This document shows positions 8,892-19,526 of a DNA stretch of 64,000 nucleotides, piece after piece; the first letter of the stretch is position 1; each line of letters begins with the position of its first letter. The notes below the pieces were generated by a model, which worked only from the letters and a program-made list of their open reading frames with translations, did not search any database and was not told where the DNA came from. The stretch comes from Butyrivibrio sp. VCB2006 (lineage in GTDB: Bacteria; Bacillota; Clostridia; Lachnospirales; Lachnospiraceae), in the NCBI RefSeq assembly GCF_000420945.1, contig NZ_ATVX01000003.1, positions 248,001 through 312,000 on the forward strand, read 5' to 3'. The position numbers were made by a program, and so were the translations under genes.

Positions 8892-8917
8892 ACACGCGGG
8901 CTTTCCCGCGTGTCTTT
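8892..8917. terminator. Bidirectional terminator between convergent genes
   Basis: Perfect 9-bp stem ACACGCGGG/CCCGCGTGT with a 4-nt loop, flanked by A-rich and T-rich tracts. It serves the AEC carrier gene on the plus strand and the hydrolase gene on the minus strand. Confidence 0.9.
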
Positions 8918-9855
8918 TAAAATTCAATTTTAGGATCAGAAAGAAAAGCATCAATTTTACCCCAGTAATTTACAGGATCTCGTACAACACACTCAATATG
9001 CTCTGCTCCTAAGATCATGCAGTACTGCTTAGGACATTTTGCTGCTTCATAAAGTCTTGAACACATGTGAGGATCAATAAAGGTATCATCATCTCCGTGA
9101 ATAAAAAGTGTTGGAGTAGATGAGTTTTTAACTGCTTCAATAGGATTAACCTCATTGATATCATAGCCTGCTTTTAAGTAGATCATTACCCTTGCCAGGA
9201 AAAGAGCTATCGGAACAGGAATAACAGAGCCCTTAAATGATTTATAAGTATGGGCAAACTGTTCGCGAAGTGTAGCATAGGCGCTGTCTGCAATTGCTGC
9301 CTTAACATTTCTTGGAAGATGCTCACCTGTAGTCATCAAAGTTGTGGCAGAACCCATGGACATTCCATGAAGAATGATCTTGGCTTCAGGATCTCTTTTT
9401 ACGATCCAGTGGATCCACTCGATAATATCAAGTCTGTCATCGTAGCCATATCCAATGTACTTGCCTTCGCTCTTGCCAAAGCCTCTAAGGTCTGGAAGAA
9501 GACAGTTTATGCCTTTATCCAGGTAGTGTTTTGCATAAATACCGTTAGCTTCGTGATTATCCCAGATACCGTGGATGATGATCGCGTAGCGGTGACCTTC
9601 TTCCTTGGCGGGAATGTAGGAAGCATGGAGCTTTAGCTGATCAATAGAATCAATGTACATATCCTGTCTGTCAGGATGGTTTCTGACAAATCTTCTGCCC
9701 TCGGTAATGGCCGGGTCGAAGTCTCTGTCGTCATCTGCATCTGTGTGCTGTTTTGGAACGCTGGATATCTTATAGATATAGCTACTAAAGGCATAAACCC
9801 CACCAAAAAAAGTAGAGAATATGCCAAGTTTCAAAAGTGAATTCTTTTTACTCAT
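8917..9855 (-). CDS. Membrane-anchored alpha/beta hydrolase
   Basis: 312 residues. An N-terminal hydrophobic helix (about 8-25) suggests a membrane anchor with the catalytic domain outside or at the membrane. The alpha/beta hydrolase fold is clear: oxyanion region IIHGIWDNHEANG, DLRGFGKSEG, nucleophile elbow HGMSMGS (GxSxG), acid loop IHGDDDTFIDP and a C-terminal His in LGAEHIE. It resembles the CocE/DUF1749/dipeptidyl-peptidase-like hydrolases of Firmicutes (YqkD type). The substrate is unknown. It is a lone gene converging on the AEC carrier. Confidence 0.85.
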   Translation of the reverse strand: MSKKNSLLKLGIFSTFFGGVYAFSSYIYKISSVPKQHTDADDDRDFDPAITEGRRFVRNHPDRQDMYIDSIDQLKLHASYIPAKEEGHRYAIIIHGIWDNHEANGIYAKHYLDKGINCLLPDLRGFGKSEGKYIGYGYDDRLDIIEWIHWIVKRDPEAKIILHGMSMGSATTLMTTGEHLPRNVKAAIADSAYATLREQFAHTYKSFKGSVIPVPIALFLARVMIYLKAGYDINEVNPIEAVKNSSTPTLFIHGDDDTFIDPHMCSRLYEAAKCPKQYCMILGAEHIECVVRDPVNYWGKIDAFLSDPKIEF

Positions 9856-9963
9856 AATAATCTCCTCTATTTAATTACATATTAACATTTTTTTTACAAA
9901 TTAATTGGGTTTTTTCCATTTTCTTTTTATAAAGAATGTATTATATTATTCATATGACTGTAA

Positions 9964-11502
<1,539 letters not shown>

Positions 11503-11528
11503 TTTTTCGACTTGAAAAGATAAACATA

Positions 11529-11567
11529 AAAAAGAGATAGACCGCATTGTGCGACCTATCTCTTTTT
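11529..11567. terminator. Terminator after the GH51 gene
   Basis: AAAAAGAGATAG (11529-11540) pairs with CTATCTCTTTTT (11556-11567), with a short inner GCA/TGC pairing. The A and T flanks make it bidirectional, serving the convergent DUF4234 gene too. Confidence 0.85.
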
Positions 11568-11592
11568 AATTAGTAATCAGTTAGCCTGGTAA

Positions 11593-12180
11593 TTAGCAAG
11601 CAGATACAAGGTTGTTGATTGCATCCTGAGCAATGATGTAGTTAACAATACCAAGACCGAAGATGCTCAGAATAAGGAAAAGAATTGAAGTGCTTCCGTT
11701 AGGATTTCCCTTAATCATATCAACCTTCTCTCCCATCTTGTATGACCAGTAGAAATAGTAAATACCACAAGAAATGATTGAGAAAAGGAATGCAAGACCA
11801 CCTGATGCAAGATCTGTCTTGCCTGTGATCTGGTTGGTCTCATCTGTAAGAACGATGAACCAGTAAATTCCGTAAATACCGCAAGTTACGATTGAAAGGA
11901 TAATAGCGATAGCAAGATCTCTTTTCTGAATACCTGCAATATTAAGGTAATAAGGTGCTCCCTGCTGAGCAAAACCTTGCTGTGGATTACCCTGCTGAGT
12001 ATTTTGCTGATAGCTGTTGTAATCAAAGCCAGTTGGCTGAGACTGCATCTGTGGCTGCTGATTAGTAGCGTTCATATTAGCTGCAGCGCCTGCTTCTATT
12101 GTTGCCTGAATATCTGCACCGCAGTTAGGGCAAAACTTTGTTCCTTCTGTTACTTCTGTTCCGCAATTTGGACAAAACAT
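11593..12180 (-). CDS. Zinc-ribbon DUF4234 membrane protein
   Basis: 195 residues in three parts. The first is an N-terminal zinc ribbon (CPNCGTEVTEGTKFCPNCG, two CxxC knuckles). The second is a Gln/Asn/Pro-rich linker (about 35-75). The third is a C-terminal domain with about three to four membrane helices matching DUF4234 (KRDLAIAIILSIVTCGIYGI, then YWSYKMGEKVD). The function of the family is unknown. The zinc ribbon may mediate protein contacts at the membrane. It is transcribed alone. Confidence 0.85.
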   Translation of the reverse strand: MFCPNCGTEVTEGTKFCPNCGADIQATIEAGAAANMNATNQQPQMQSQPTGFDYNSYQQNTQQGNPQQGFAQQGAPYYLNIAGIQKRDLAIAIILSIVTCGIYGIYWFIVLTDETNQITGKTDLASGGLAFLFSIISCGIYYFYWSYKMGEKVDMIKGNPNGSTSILFLILSIFGLGIVNYIIAQDAINNLVSAC

Positions 12181-12438
12181 GATAAATCCTCCTCTAATAC
12201 CTCTATTCGTTTAAACCTTTATCATAATAACACATGTATGTCAGTTTACAAATATATAACAAAGGGTAAAAGAAAAATGTTGCATAAGATAATTCGCATA
12301 AAAGAGGCTTCTGAAATTTGTTTAATATTTTATAAAATATAATTTTACAAAACCATAATAGAATTATATAATCTGCTTGTAAAAACTATTAGGTTAAGAT
12401 AAGTGAATTGTTTCTTTTGGACATTTTAGGAGATTATT

Positions 12439-13620
12439 ATGGAGTACAGGCAGAATAGAAACGGTGAACCAATATCAATCCTTGGCTATGGATGTATGAG
12501 ATTTACTACAAATGGCCGCGGCATTGATATAGACAAGGCTGAAAAAGAGATAATGAAAGCCTATGAAATGGGCGTAAATTACTTTGACACGGCCTATGTT
12601 TATTCCGGAAGTGAAGCTGCTCTTGGGGAAATCCTGGAGAGGAACGGAATAAGGGAAAAGATAAACATAGCCACCAAGCTTCCACAGTATCTGGTTGGAA
12701 GCAGGGCTGCCCTTGATAAATATTTTGAAGAGGAGCTAAAAAGGCTTCGTACTACATATGTGGACTACTATCTCATGCATCATATGACCGCCATGAATCA
12801 GTGGGACAAGCTTGAGAGAGTTGGAATTAGAGAATGGGTTGAGGAAAAGAAAAGAACCGGTCAGATAAGGAATATCGGATTTTCTTATCATGGAAATACA
12901 GAGGATTTCATAGGTATTCTGGATTCCTATGACTGGGATTTCTGCCAGATACAGTATAACTATATGGATGAATATACTCAGGCTGGCCGAAAAGGCCTCG
13001 AGCATGCTGCCAAGAAGGGAATTCCTGTAGTTATCATGGAGCCACTTCGCGGAGGAAAGCTGGTTAATCTCCTTCCGACCAAGGCAAAAGCCCTTATACA
13101 GTCCCAGGCTACAGGCTATACTCCGGCGGAATACGGACTTAGATGGCTTTGGAATCAGCCGGAAGTTACCTGCGTTTTGTCAGGAATGAATTCTCTTGAA
13201 ATGGTTGAGGAGAACTGCCGAATAGCGTCTAATGCTACAGCAGGTTCTTTTACAGACAAGGATTTTGAACTTATAGCGAAGGTAAAAAAGATTATATCTG
13301 AGACAGAACTTGTGGGCTGCACCGGATGCAGATACTGTATGCCTTGTCCTAAAGGTGTCGATATTCCTGCCCTGTTCAGATGCTATAATATGACCACACT
13401 TGAAAGTAAGTCCGCAGCCAGAGGCGAGTATTTCCAGACTGTTGCCCTCAAGAAAGATCCGGCCTTTGCAACTCAGTGCATAGAATGTGGAAAATGTGAA
13501 CAGCACTGCCCTCAGAGCATACCAATCAGAAAGATGATCAAAGAGGCAGATAAGGTGGTTCGCCCTCTCCCATACAAGGTTGCAATTGGAGTGGCAAGGA
13601 AGTTCATGTTAAGAGGATGA
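12439..13620 (+). CDS. Aldo/keto reductase with C-terminal 4Fe-4S domain
   Basis: 393 residues. An AKR barrel (about 1-280) has the catalytic tetrad region: NYFDTAYVYSGSE (Asp, Tyr), KINIATKLP (Lys) and YLMHHM (His). The C-terminal part (about 290-375) has a ferredoxin-like cluster: GCTGCRYCMPCPKGVDIP and CIECGKCEQHCPQSIPI. This AKR-ferredoxin fusion is common in anaerobic Firmicutes as a predicted redox enzyme with unknown substrate. The Fe-S cluster could be supplied by the Suf system in this window. AGGAG precedes the ATG. Its last 12 bases overlap the end of the convergent YolD-like gene. Confidence 0.9.
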   Translation: MEYRQNRNGEPISILGYGCMRFTTNGRGIDIDKAEKEIMKAYEMGVNYFDTAYVYSGSEAALGEILERNGIREKINIATKLPQYLVGSRAALDKYFEEELKRLRTTYVDYYLMHHMTAMNQWDKLERVGIREWVEEKKRTGQIRNIGFSYHGNTEDFIGILDSYDWDFCQIQYNYMDEYTQAGRKGLEHAAKKGIPVVIMEPLRGGKLVNLLPTKAKALIQSQATGYTPAEYGLRWLWNQPEVTCVLSGMNSLEMVEENCRIASNATAGSFTDKDFELIAKVKKIISETELVGCTGCRYCMPCPKGVDIPALFRCYNMTTLESKSAARGEYFQTVALKKDPAFATQCIECGKCEQHCPQSIPIRKMIKEADKVVRPLPYKVAIGVARKFMLRG

Positions 13621-14037
13621 TGACTGTACATCTTCCGGTTCGATACTGATGATATCGTCAATGGCAATTGTTGACTTATCCATAAGCATAACAATGCGGC
13701 TGATGGAATCAATCTTGCGGATATTAGCAGTAATGGTAACATATGCTCCACCGGATTTAACTTCATCAGGCACAAAATAGGTGATTGAAGCCTTGGGGCG
13801 CTTAGAAATAACTAAATTAAGATCAGATAGTATTTGATCGAGCTCAGCCTTTTCATCTTCGCTGAGCTCGATTTTCTTTTCGGTAATACGAGCTGTTTCG
13901 CTAACAGCGTCATCGTAGCCGGTAAGGGCGGCAAAGGGCATAAACTGTGCGGCACGATTTTCCAGAGGCATCGGAGCATGCTTTTTGGAAATTGGTCTAT
14001 CCATATAAATCATGTCTTTGTATTCATTCATGCTCAT
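13609..14037 (-). CDS. YolD-like protein
   Basis: 142 residues. The segment RPISKKHAPMPLENRAAQFMPFAALTGYDDAV is recognisable in two halves as the conserved start of the YolD-like family, often paired with UV-damage Y-family polymerases (UvrX/YqjW) in Firmicutes. The mechanism is not established; a regulatory or accessory role with the polymerase is inferred from the partnership. Its ATG overlaps the polymerase stop by four bases (ATGA), so the two are co-translated. The 3' end overlaps the convergent aldo/keto reductase gene by 12 bases. Confidence 0.85.
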   Translation of the reverse strand: MSMNEYKDMIYMDRPISKKHAPMPLENRAAQFMPFAALTGYDDAVSETARITEKKIELSEDEKAELDQILSDLNLVISKRPKASITYFVPDEVKSGGAYVTITANIRKIDSISRIVMLMDKSTIAIDDIISIEPEDVQSSSS

Positions 14038-15581
14038 GCTTTGTGTCCACCTATCTGTCTTGCCCTGTCCAACCCGGTAGCGCCCTCTTCATAGGAGGTT
14101 CCGCGGACAATAGCCGTTTTTCCATATTTCTTTTGAATCTCCAAAGTGGCCTTTTGAAGGGCTTTGGCCTTGGCATTTTTAGATTCGTTTTCATTCTTCT
14201 CTTTCTCTTTTTCCTCGTAATCAACGAAAAGAGAAAGCTGCTCATAGGATTCTTCCCTGGATTTAACGGCGTCAGCTTCACTGAGAACGTGGCCGGCCGC
14301 TATGGTTATACGTCTTATTAAAAGACATTCATCAACCTGTGAGTCATAAATCTGCAACGAAGCTTCAATAATATGGTTACTCAGATTAGTAAAATCCTTA
14401 AGATTTATGCTTCCGTGTGCATGGGCCGGAACAAGCCTGCCGTAATAATCTTTGGTGATATCCCCGTGATACTTTTTCATTATCTCAGGGTCTTTGAGGC
14501 TGTCTATGTCGTAACCAACAGCTAGAACCAGCTGGTCAGTGACCTTCTCTTTTTCCATAAGCTGCATAGCCAGCGCTTCTGCCATTTCTTTGACAATAAT
14601 CCTGGCTTTATCAAAGGTATAGGGACAGTGAAGGACCTGGCCCTGGCTTACGCTGTTATTATCGGGCTTGTACGCTTTGATCATTTCCATGGTGCAGGGT
14701 TCGTATCCCCAGGCGTGGTCAATTAAAAGCTCGGCATTTATTCCAAAGGCCTTGTACAGAAGGTCTTCGTTAAAGAACTCTCTCTCACCGCCAAGACTGC
14801 ATCTTGCAATATCACCCATGGTGCTAAGACCGAGAGATTTGAGCTTCCTGGTATAGCCTCTTCCCACCCGCCAAAAATCAGTCAGGGGTTCATGATCCCA
14901 AAGCTTTTGGCGATAGCTGATCTCATCAAGCTCAGCGATTCGTACTCCGTTTTCATCCGGTTCAACATGCTTGGCTACGATATCCATGGCCACCTTAGCA
15001 AGATAAAGATTTGTTCCGATGCCGGCAGTTGCTGTGATTCCGGTCTCTTCCATGACAGACTTTATCATCTCCTGGGCCAGCTCTTTGGGAGTTTTATCAT
15101 AAATCTTGAGGTACTTGGTAACGTCCATGAAAACTTCGTCAATGGAATAAACGTGGATATCTTCAGGGGCAATGTACCTAAGGTAAATCTGATATATCAG
15201 TGCACTGATTTCCATGTAGCGAGCCATTCTGGGGACAGCTGCAATAAAGGAAAGCTTAAGAGATGGGTCTTTTTGAAGGGTCTCTTCATCATCGGATTCA
15301 CCTGTGAATTTGCGGCCCGGAGCGTGCCGAAGCCTTTCTATATTTATTTCTTTTACCCGCTGAGTAACTTCAAAGAGCCTTGCTCTTCCGGGAATTCCAT
15401 ACTTTTTAAGTGCAGGTGAAACTGCAAGACAAATAGTCTTTTCTGTTCTGCTTCTGTCAGCCACAACCAGATTGGTGGTAAGTGGATTTCGCTTAATATC
15501 CTGACATTCAACAGAGGCATAAAAAGACTTAAGATCGATCGCTATGAAATAATTTTGGCGAACATTAGTTTTGTTTTGCAT
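14034..15581 (-). CDS. Y-family DNA polymerase (UvrX/YqjW/UmuC type)
   Basis: 515 residues, longer than DinB. Palm motifs are intact: FIAIDLKSFYASVEC (first metal Asp) and VYSIDEVFMDVT (SIDE catalytic acids). A helix-hairpin-helix region and little-finger domain follow. The C-terminal extension (about 435-515) is highly charged (KEKEKNENESKNAKAKA) and may be a linker to a partner. It carries out translesion synthesis. The pairing with a YolD protein places it in the YqjW/UvrX clade rather than the DinB clade. No convincing LexA box was found. Confidence 0.9.
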   Translation of the reverse strand: MQNKTNVRQNYFIAIDLKSFYASVECQDIKRNPLTTNLVVADRSRTEKTICLAVSPALKKYGIPGRARLFEVTQRVKEINIERLRHAPGRKFTGESDDEETLQKDPSLKLSFIAAVPRMARYMEISALIYQIYLRYIAPEDIHVYSIDEVFMDVTKYLKIYDKTPKELAQEMIKSVMEETGITATAGIGTNLYLAKVAMDIVAKHVEPDENGVRIAELDEISYRQKLWDHEPLTDFWRVGRGYTRKLKSLGLSTMGDIARCSLGGEREFFNEDLLYKAFGINAELLIDHAWGYEPCTMEMIKAYKPDNNSVSQGQVLHCPYTFDKARIIVKEMAEALAMQLMEKEKVTDQLVLAVGYDIDSLKDPEIMKKYHGDITKDYYGRLVPAHAHGSINLKDFTNLSNHIIEASLQIYDSQVDECLLIRRITIAAGHVLSEADAVKSREESYEQLSLFVDYEEKEKEKNENESKNAKAKALQKATLEIQKKYGKTAIVRGTSYEEGATGLDRARQIGGHKA

Positions 15582-15701
15582 GGTTTCATTTTACATCTTG
15601 GGGATATAAAGTGCCATATTTTGCATAGAACTTTTATAAATAGTATTATGGATATGTGGGTCTTAGACCATGGGTGTTAATGATGCTTAGGAGCTTATTA
15701 T

Positions 15702-16418
15702 ATGAGAAGAATTTTGATAACTAATGATGATGGAATAGAGTCTGATGGAATCAGAAGGCTTGCCGAGACTGCCAAGGAATTCGGAGAAGTGTGGATTGTT
15801 GCTCCGGAGAGCCAGAGAAGCGCAGCTTCACACAGCATAACTCTTCGTCATCCGATAGATGTACATCCTTATAAATTTGAAGTGGAGGGAGTGCACGCTT
15901 TTTCCTGCACAGGAACGCCCGGAGACTGCGTAAGAGTCGGAGTGCTAAGTATTATGCCGCAAAAGCCGGATGTTATCATGTCCGGAATAAACTTTGGCTA
16001 CAACGTTGCAAGTGACATCCAGTATTCTGCAACAGCAGGAGCGGCCTTTGAAGGAGAATTCCAAAAGATACTGTCAATTGCCTTTTCAGAAGGAATGACG
16101 GGAGTTCACGAAGTCACAGATAAGTACCTTAGAGACATAATGGCAGAACTGATTGATAAGCCATATGTGGAAGGCCAGATTTGGAACGTGAATTTCCCAC
16201 ATTGCAAGATTGAGGAATGTAAGGGAGTATTAAGAGACAGACGGGTATCCAGAAAGTCTTTTTATACAGACAGTTACAGACCCGTGGAAGAGTTTGCAAA
16301 TGGCGGTGTGAGCCTTATGGTTGACGGAGTGTTTAAGCCGGAAACAGACGAAGGCACTGATTACGGCGCAGTTCTTGATAATTATGTATCCATAGGTACA
16401 GTAAGGAATATCAGTTGA
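15702..16418 (+). CDS. surE: 5'/3'-nucleotidase SurE
   Basis: 238 residues. The SurE metal-binding start is clear: ILITNDDGIESDGIRRL (Asp-Asp pair), followed by VAPESQRSAASHSIT and FSCTGTPGDCVRVG. The later SGINFGYNVASDIQYSATAGAAFEG motif (quoted as its two halves SGINFGYN and YSATAGAAFEG) completes the active site. It dephosphorylates nucleoside monophosphates in the cytosol. AGGAG precedes the ATG. It diverges from the polymerase gene and is followed 79 bp later by the DUF3160 lipoprotein. Confidence 0.95.
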   Translation: MRRILITNDDGIESDGIRRLAETAKEFGEVWIVAPESQRSAASHSITLRHPIDVHPYKFEVEGVHAFSCTGTPGDCVRVGVLSIMPQKPDVIMSGINFGYNVASDIQYSATAGAAFEGEFQKILSIAFSEGMTGVHEVTDKYLRDIMAELIDKPYVEGQIWNVNFPHCKIEECKGVLRDRRVSRKSFYTDSYRPVEEFANGGVSLMVDGVFKPETDEGTDYGAVLDNYVSIGTVRNIS

Positions 16419-16496
16419 GCAACAGATAAAGCTAAGATATTGTTTTCATAGTAAACAGGCAGAACGTTGAATTGACATTACAAGTAGGAGGAAGTT

Positions 16497-18752
16497 ATGA
16501 AAAGAAGAGTTTTAGCAGCTATATTAACGATGGCCATGCTGACCGGGTGCTCGTCAGTAGGAAATGTCCCTACAGAAAACGGGGCAGATGTTACAAATGA
16601 TGCACCATCAGCAGAACAGACCGAGCAAAGTCAGGAAACAGCAGACACAAACAGTAATACTAAAGTGGTACCGCTTTCTACCAAAGGTTCTCTTCTTGGA
16701 AGTGAAGAGACCATCTATTATGATCCAAATCTTGTTCCATCGATTCCGAGCTATACTGTGGAACAGGATTTATCTAATGTCGTGATCAATCCGTATCTGG
16801 AATATAAATTTGATCCGGAGAATGATAATCAGTACAACAATCCCCAGAAAAACAAAGAGCTTCTTTCTAAAAATGGATTCTTTGTTGACCCCAAATCCGG
16901 TAATGAGTTTTTTGACGTATATGAAGGTAATCGCTACGGTCAGATTCCTAACTTTGTTACCGTGGATTCTCTGATGCATACTTACCATCTGTATTTTGCA
17001 TATCTTATGAGAACTTCGGAAAAAAGCTATCTTGCAGGTGAACTTACAAGGCTTAGCGCAGCAATGCTGGAAGTTTCAGAGAAGCAGTTTGATGAACTTG
17101 CAGGAACTGACTGGGATAACGCAGCAAGAAGAAACGTGGCCCTTTTCTATATCGGAAACCTTCTTCTTGGAGAGAAGCCTGAAATGCCCACTGCACTAGC
17201 TGATAATGAAGAAATCATCAAGAGCGAGTATAACAAGGTCATGGAAGCTGCAGGCATAGATACCTGTGCACTTACTGGACTTATGGAGGATTACACCCAG
17301 TACAAGGTTCGTGGCTACTACGAAGGTGATGAGCAGCTTGAACAGTACTTTAGGGCTATGATGTGGTATGGAAGAATCCCATATGACCTTGAAAATGAAG
17401 ATATGGTAAGGAGTGCAATTCTTCAGACTCTTGCGATTAACCCGAATCAGGATAAGTGGGATGGTATTTATAAGATCACAAGCTTTTTTGCCGGAGCTTC
17501 AGATGATCCCGGATATGTGGAATTAAGCGGACTGGTAACTGATGCTTATGGTCAGCTTCCGGAGCTTGCATCTCTTTCTGCAGATACAGCATCTTTTGAC
17601 AAGGTGATGGCGGCAGCAAAAAAACTTAAGATGCCTGAGATCAATTCAATTCCTGTAATGGAAGGCGAGGATCCTATTATTCCTTCCTACAGATTCATGG
17701 GACAGAGATTTACTATTGATGCTGCTATAATGCAGAGACTGATTTACAGTGCGGTAAAAGAAAATCCGGATGGTGACAGAAGATATCTCCCGGATGCCCT
17801 TGATACACCTGCAGCTCTTGGATCAGAGGTTGCCATGGAAATCCTTGAGGAGAAGGGTGCCACAGAGTTTGAAAACTATACTGACAATATGACAATAGTG
17901 TCACAGCACTTCAATAATGATGATCCGGCCTTCTGGAATGCCAGCCTTTATGCAGGATGGCTCAATACCTTAAGACCACTTCTTGAACAGAAGGGTGAAG
18001 GCTATCCTACATATATGCAGAATAAGGAATGGACCAAGAAGAATCTTGAGACCTTTGCAGGTTCCTATGTTGAGCTTAAGCATGATACAGTTCTTTATGC
18101 TAAGCAGGCCATGGCTGAGATGGGCGGCGGAGATGAAGAGGTCCTGGATGACAGAGGATATGTGGATCCACAGCCTGTTATCTATAGCAGATTCAAATTC
18201 CTTTCAGAGAAGACCAAGGAAGGCCTTGAAGGCTACGGAATGCTTAGCGATGAATCAAAAGAGAACCTTGATAAACTTGCGGAAATATCAGGAACTCTTT
18301 TAACTATCTCAGAAAAAGAGCTTCGTAATGAAGCCCTCAGCGATGATGATTATGAGTTTATCAGATGCTATGGCGGCTATATAGAGCACTTCTGGAGAGA
18401 AGTAAACAAAGATGATGAGGATGGATCTCCTGTACATAGTGACCAGGCTCCTAGTGCTGTTGTTACAGATATAGCTACAGATCCTAACGGAACAGTCCTT
18501 GAAGTTGCCACAGGTACAGTTGATGCAGTTTATGTAGTATTTCCTATTGATGGAGAGCTGCACCTTGGAGTAGGAAGTGTCTACAGCTTCTATCAGTTTG
18601 AAGAGAACATTGATAACCGCCTTACAGACAGCCAGTGGCTTGATATGCTTAAGGGTGGATACATAGATACAGATAATGACTGGACTTGGGTTGAAGTTGA
18701 GAATCCTTATGAGCGTGCAGACTGGACCACAAGCTACAGAGTAGGCAAATGA
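16497..18752 (+). CDS. DUF3160 lipoprotein
   Basis: 751 residues. A lipoprotein signal (MKRRVLAAILTMAMLTGCSS) has lipobox LTGC with Cys18, followed by a Glu/Gln/Thr-rich linker to about residue 60. The rest matches the DUF3160 family, seen in the stretch PNFVTVDSLMHTYHLYFAYL and later SRFKFLSEKTKEGLEGYGML. DUF3160 proteins are secreted or surface lipoproteins of unknown function, mostly alpha-helical. It is anchored outside the membrane. GGAGGAAG lies before the start. The next gene overlaps its stop by four bases (ATGA), so the two products are likely made together. Confidence 0.88.
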   Translation: MKRRVLAAILTMAMLTGCSSVGNVPTENGADVTNDAPSAEQTEQSQETADTNSNTKVVPLSTKGSLLGSEETIYYDPNLVPSIPSYTVEQDLSNVVINPYLEYKFDPENDNQYNNPQKNKELLSKNGFFVDPKSGNEFFDVYEGNRYGQIPNFVTVDSLMHTYHLYFAYLMRTSEKSYLAGELTRLSAAMLEVSEKQFDELAGTDWDNAARRNVALFYIGNLLLGEKPEMPTALADNEEIIKSEYNKVMEAAGIDTCALTGLMEDYTQYKVRGYYEGDEQLEQYFRAMMWYGRIPYDLENEDMVRSAILQTLAINPNQDKWDGIYKITSFFAGASDDPGYVELSGLVTDAYGQLPELASLSADTASFDKVMAAAKKLKMPEINSIPVMEGEDPIIPSYRFMGQRFTIDAAIMQRLIYSAVKENPDGDRRYLPDALDTPAALGSEVAMEILEEKGATEFENYTDNMTIVSQHFNNDDPAFWNASLYAGWLNTLRPLLEQKGEGYPTYMQNKEWTKKNLETFAGSYVELKHDTVLYAKQAMAEMGGGDEEVLDDRGYVDPQPVIYSRFKFLSEKTKEGLEGYGMLSDESKENLDKLAEISGTLLTISEKELRNEALSDDDYEFIRCYGGYIEHFWREVNKDDEDGSPVHSDQAPSAVVTDIATDPNGTVLEVATGTVDAVYVVFPIDGELHLGVGSVYSFYQFEENIDNRLTDSQWLDMLKGGYIDTDNDWTWVEVENPYERADWTTSYRVGK

Positions 18753-19387
18753 TGAAAAATACTACTTGCAAAACCAAGATAATAAAATGGCTACTGCTAT
18801 CCTTAGGGATAGTGGTAGCTATTTGCGTTTTAGTAATAATCAGTAAAAGAAATTATATCCCAGCCTGGGTTAACTGGCAGGAAGAAACCTATGAAGTTCT
18901 GCTGAAAACGGGTGAAAGAACTGAGGATGATGATGATTGCGCAATAGTCACGGTGAAATTAGCAGATAAACACATGGAGGTTTCTTGTGATTCCACAGGC
19001 GAATACTTTATGACAGACAAGGGCATAAAGGTTCAAGATACCTTAAGTACTGATCTTGATGGAGATGGACTTCCGGAATTAGTTACCGTTGTCTGGAAGA
19101 AGGGGCTTTTTGGTAAGCACAGACCTTTCTGGATTACCTCAGATGAAAAGAACTATTCCCAGCATGTCTTTATATATGGAATAGATAAGGATGGCAAAGT
19201 TTCACAAAAATGGTTTGCTTCAGAGACAGGGATTCTTATAAATAGTATGGAAATTATGGAAAAAAACACACAGATTATCAGTTTTGAAGACACTAATGGA
19301 AACTGCACACTGTGGCGCTGGGAGGGCTTCGGCCTTAAATTTATGGGAAATCTCAGTAAATCTAAAAAAACGATAAAGAAAATATAA
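18749..19387 (+). CDS. Membrane-anchored protein with FG-GAP/VCBS-like segment
   Basis: 212 residues, no named family recognised. A short basic N-terminus is followed by one membrane helix (about 12-30), then an extracytoplasmic domain. The segment LSTDLDGDGLPELVTVVWKKG resembles the calcium-binding loop of FG-GAP/VCBS beta-propeller repeats, and a second similar loop is ISFEDTNGNCTLWRW. Because it overlaps the DUF3160 gene by ATGA, I infer that the two act together at the cell surface. Function unknown. Confidence 0.75.
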   Translation: MMKNTTCKTKIIKWLLLSLGIVVAICVLVIISKRNYIPAWVNWQEETYEVLLKTGERTEDDDDCAIVTVKLADKHMEVSCDSTGEYFMTDKGIKVQDTLSTDLDGDGLPELVTVVWKKGLFGKHRPFWITSDEKNYSQHVFIYGIDKDGKVSQKWFASETGILINSMEIMEKNTQIISFEDTNGNCTLWRWEGFGLKFMGNLSKSKKTIKKI

Positions 19388-19421
19388 AAAATTGCAAAAT
19401 CTAGCAAGTGGATAGCATTTT

Positions 19422-19450
19422 TTGGTAAGCATACTATGCGAAAATACTAA
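19422..19450 (+). promoter_or_regulatory. Candidate xylanase promoter with palindromic spacer
   Basis: TTGGTA (19422-19427), 17-bp spacer, TACTAA (19445-19450). The spacer holds a perfect 5-1-5 palindrome GCATACTATGC (19429-19439), which could be a repressor site. The -10 is not ideal. Confidence 0.45.
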
Positions 19451-19526
19451 ATAATCATAATTAGCGAAATTGTGCGTTGGGGATTTGCACAAAAAATTAT
19501 GACTAACAAGGAGGAAATGCAAAGGT

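Noticed and set aside
15559-15572. CGAACATTAGTTTT as a LexA (SOS) box for the Y-family polymerase
   Set aside because: It departs from the consensus at several positions and lies inside the coding region, downstream of the start codon.
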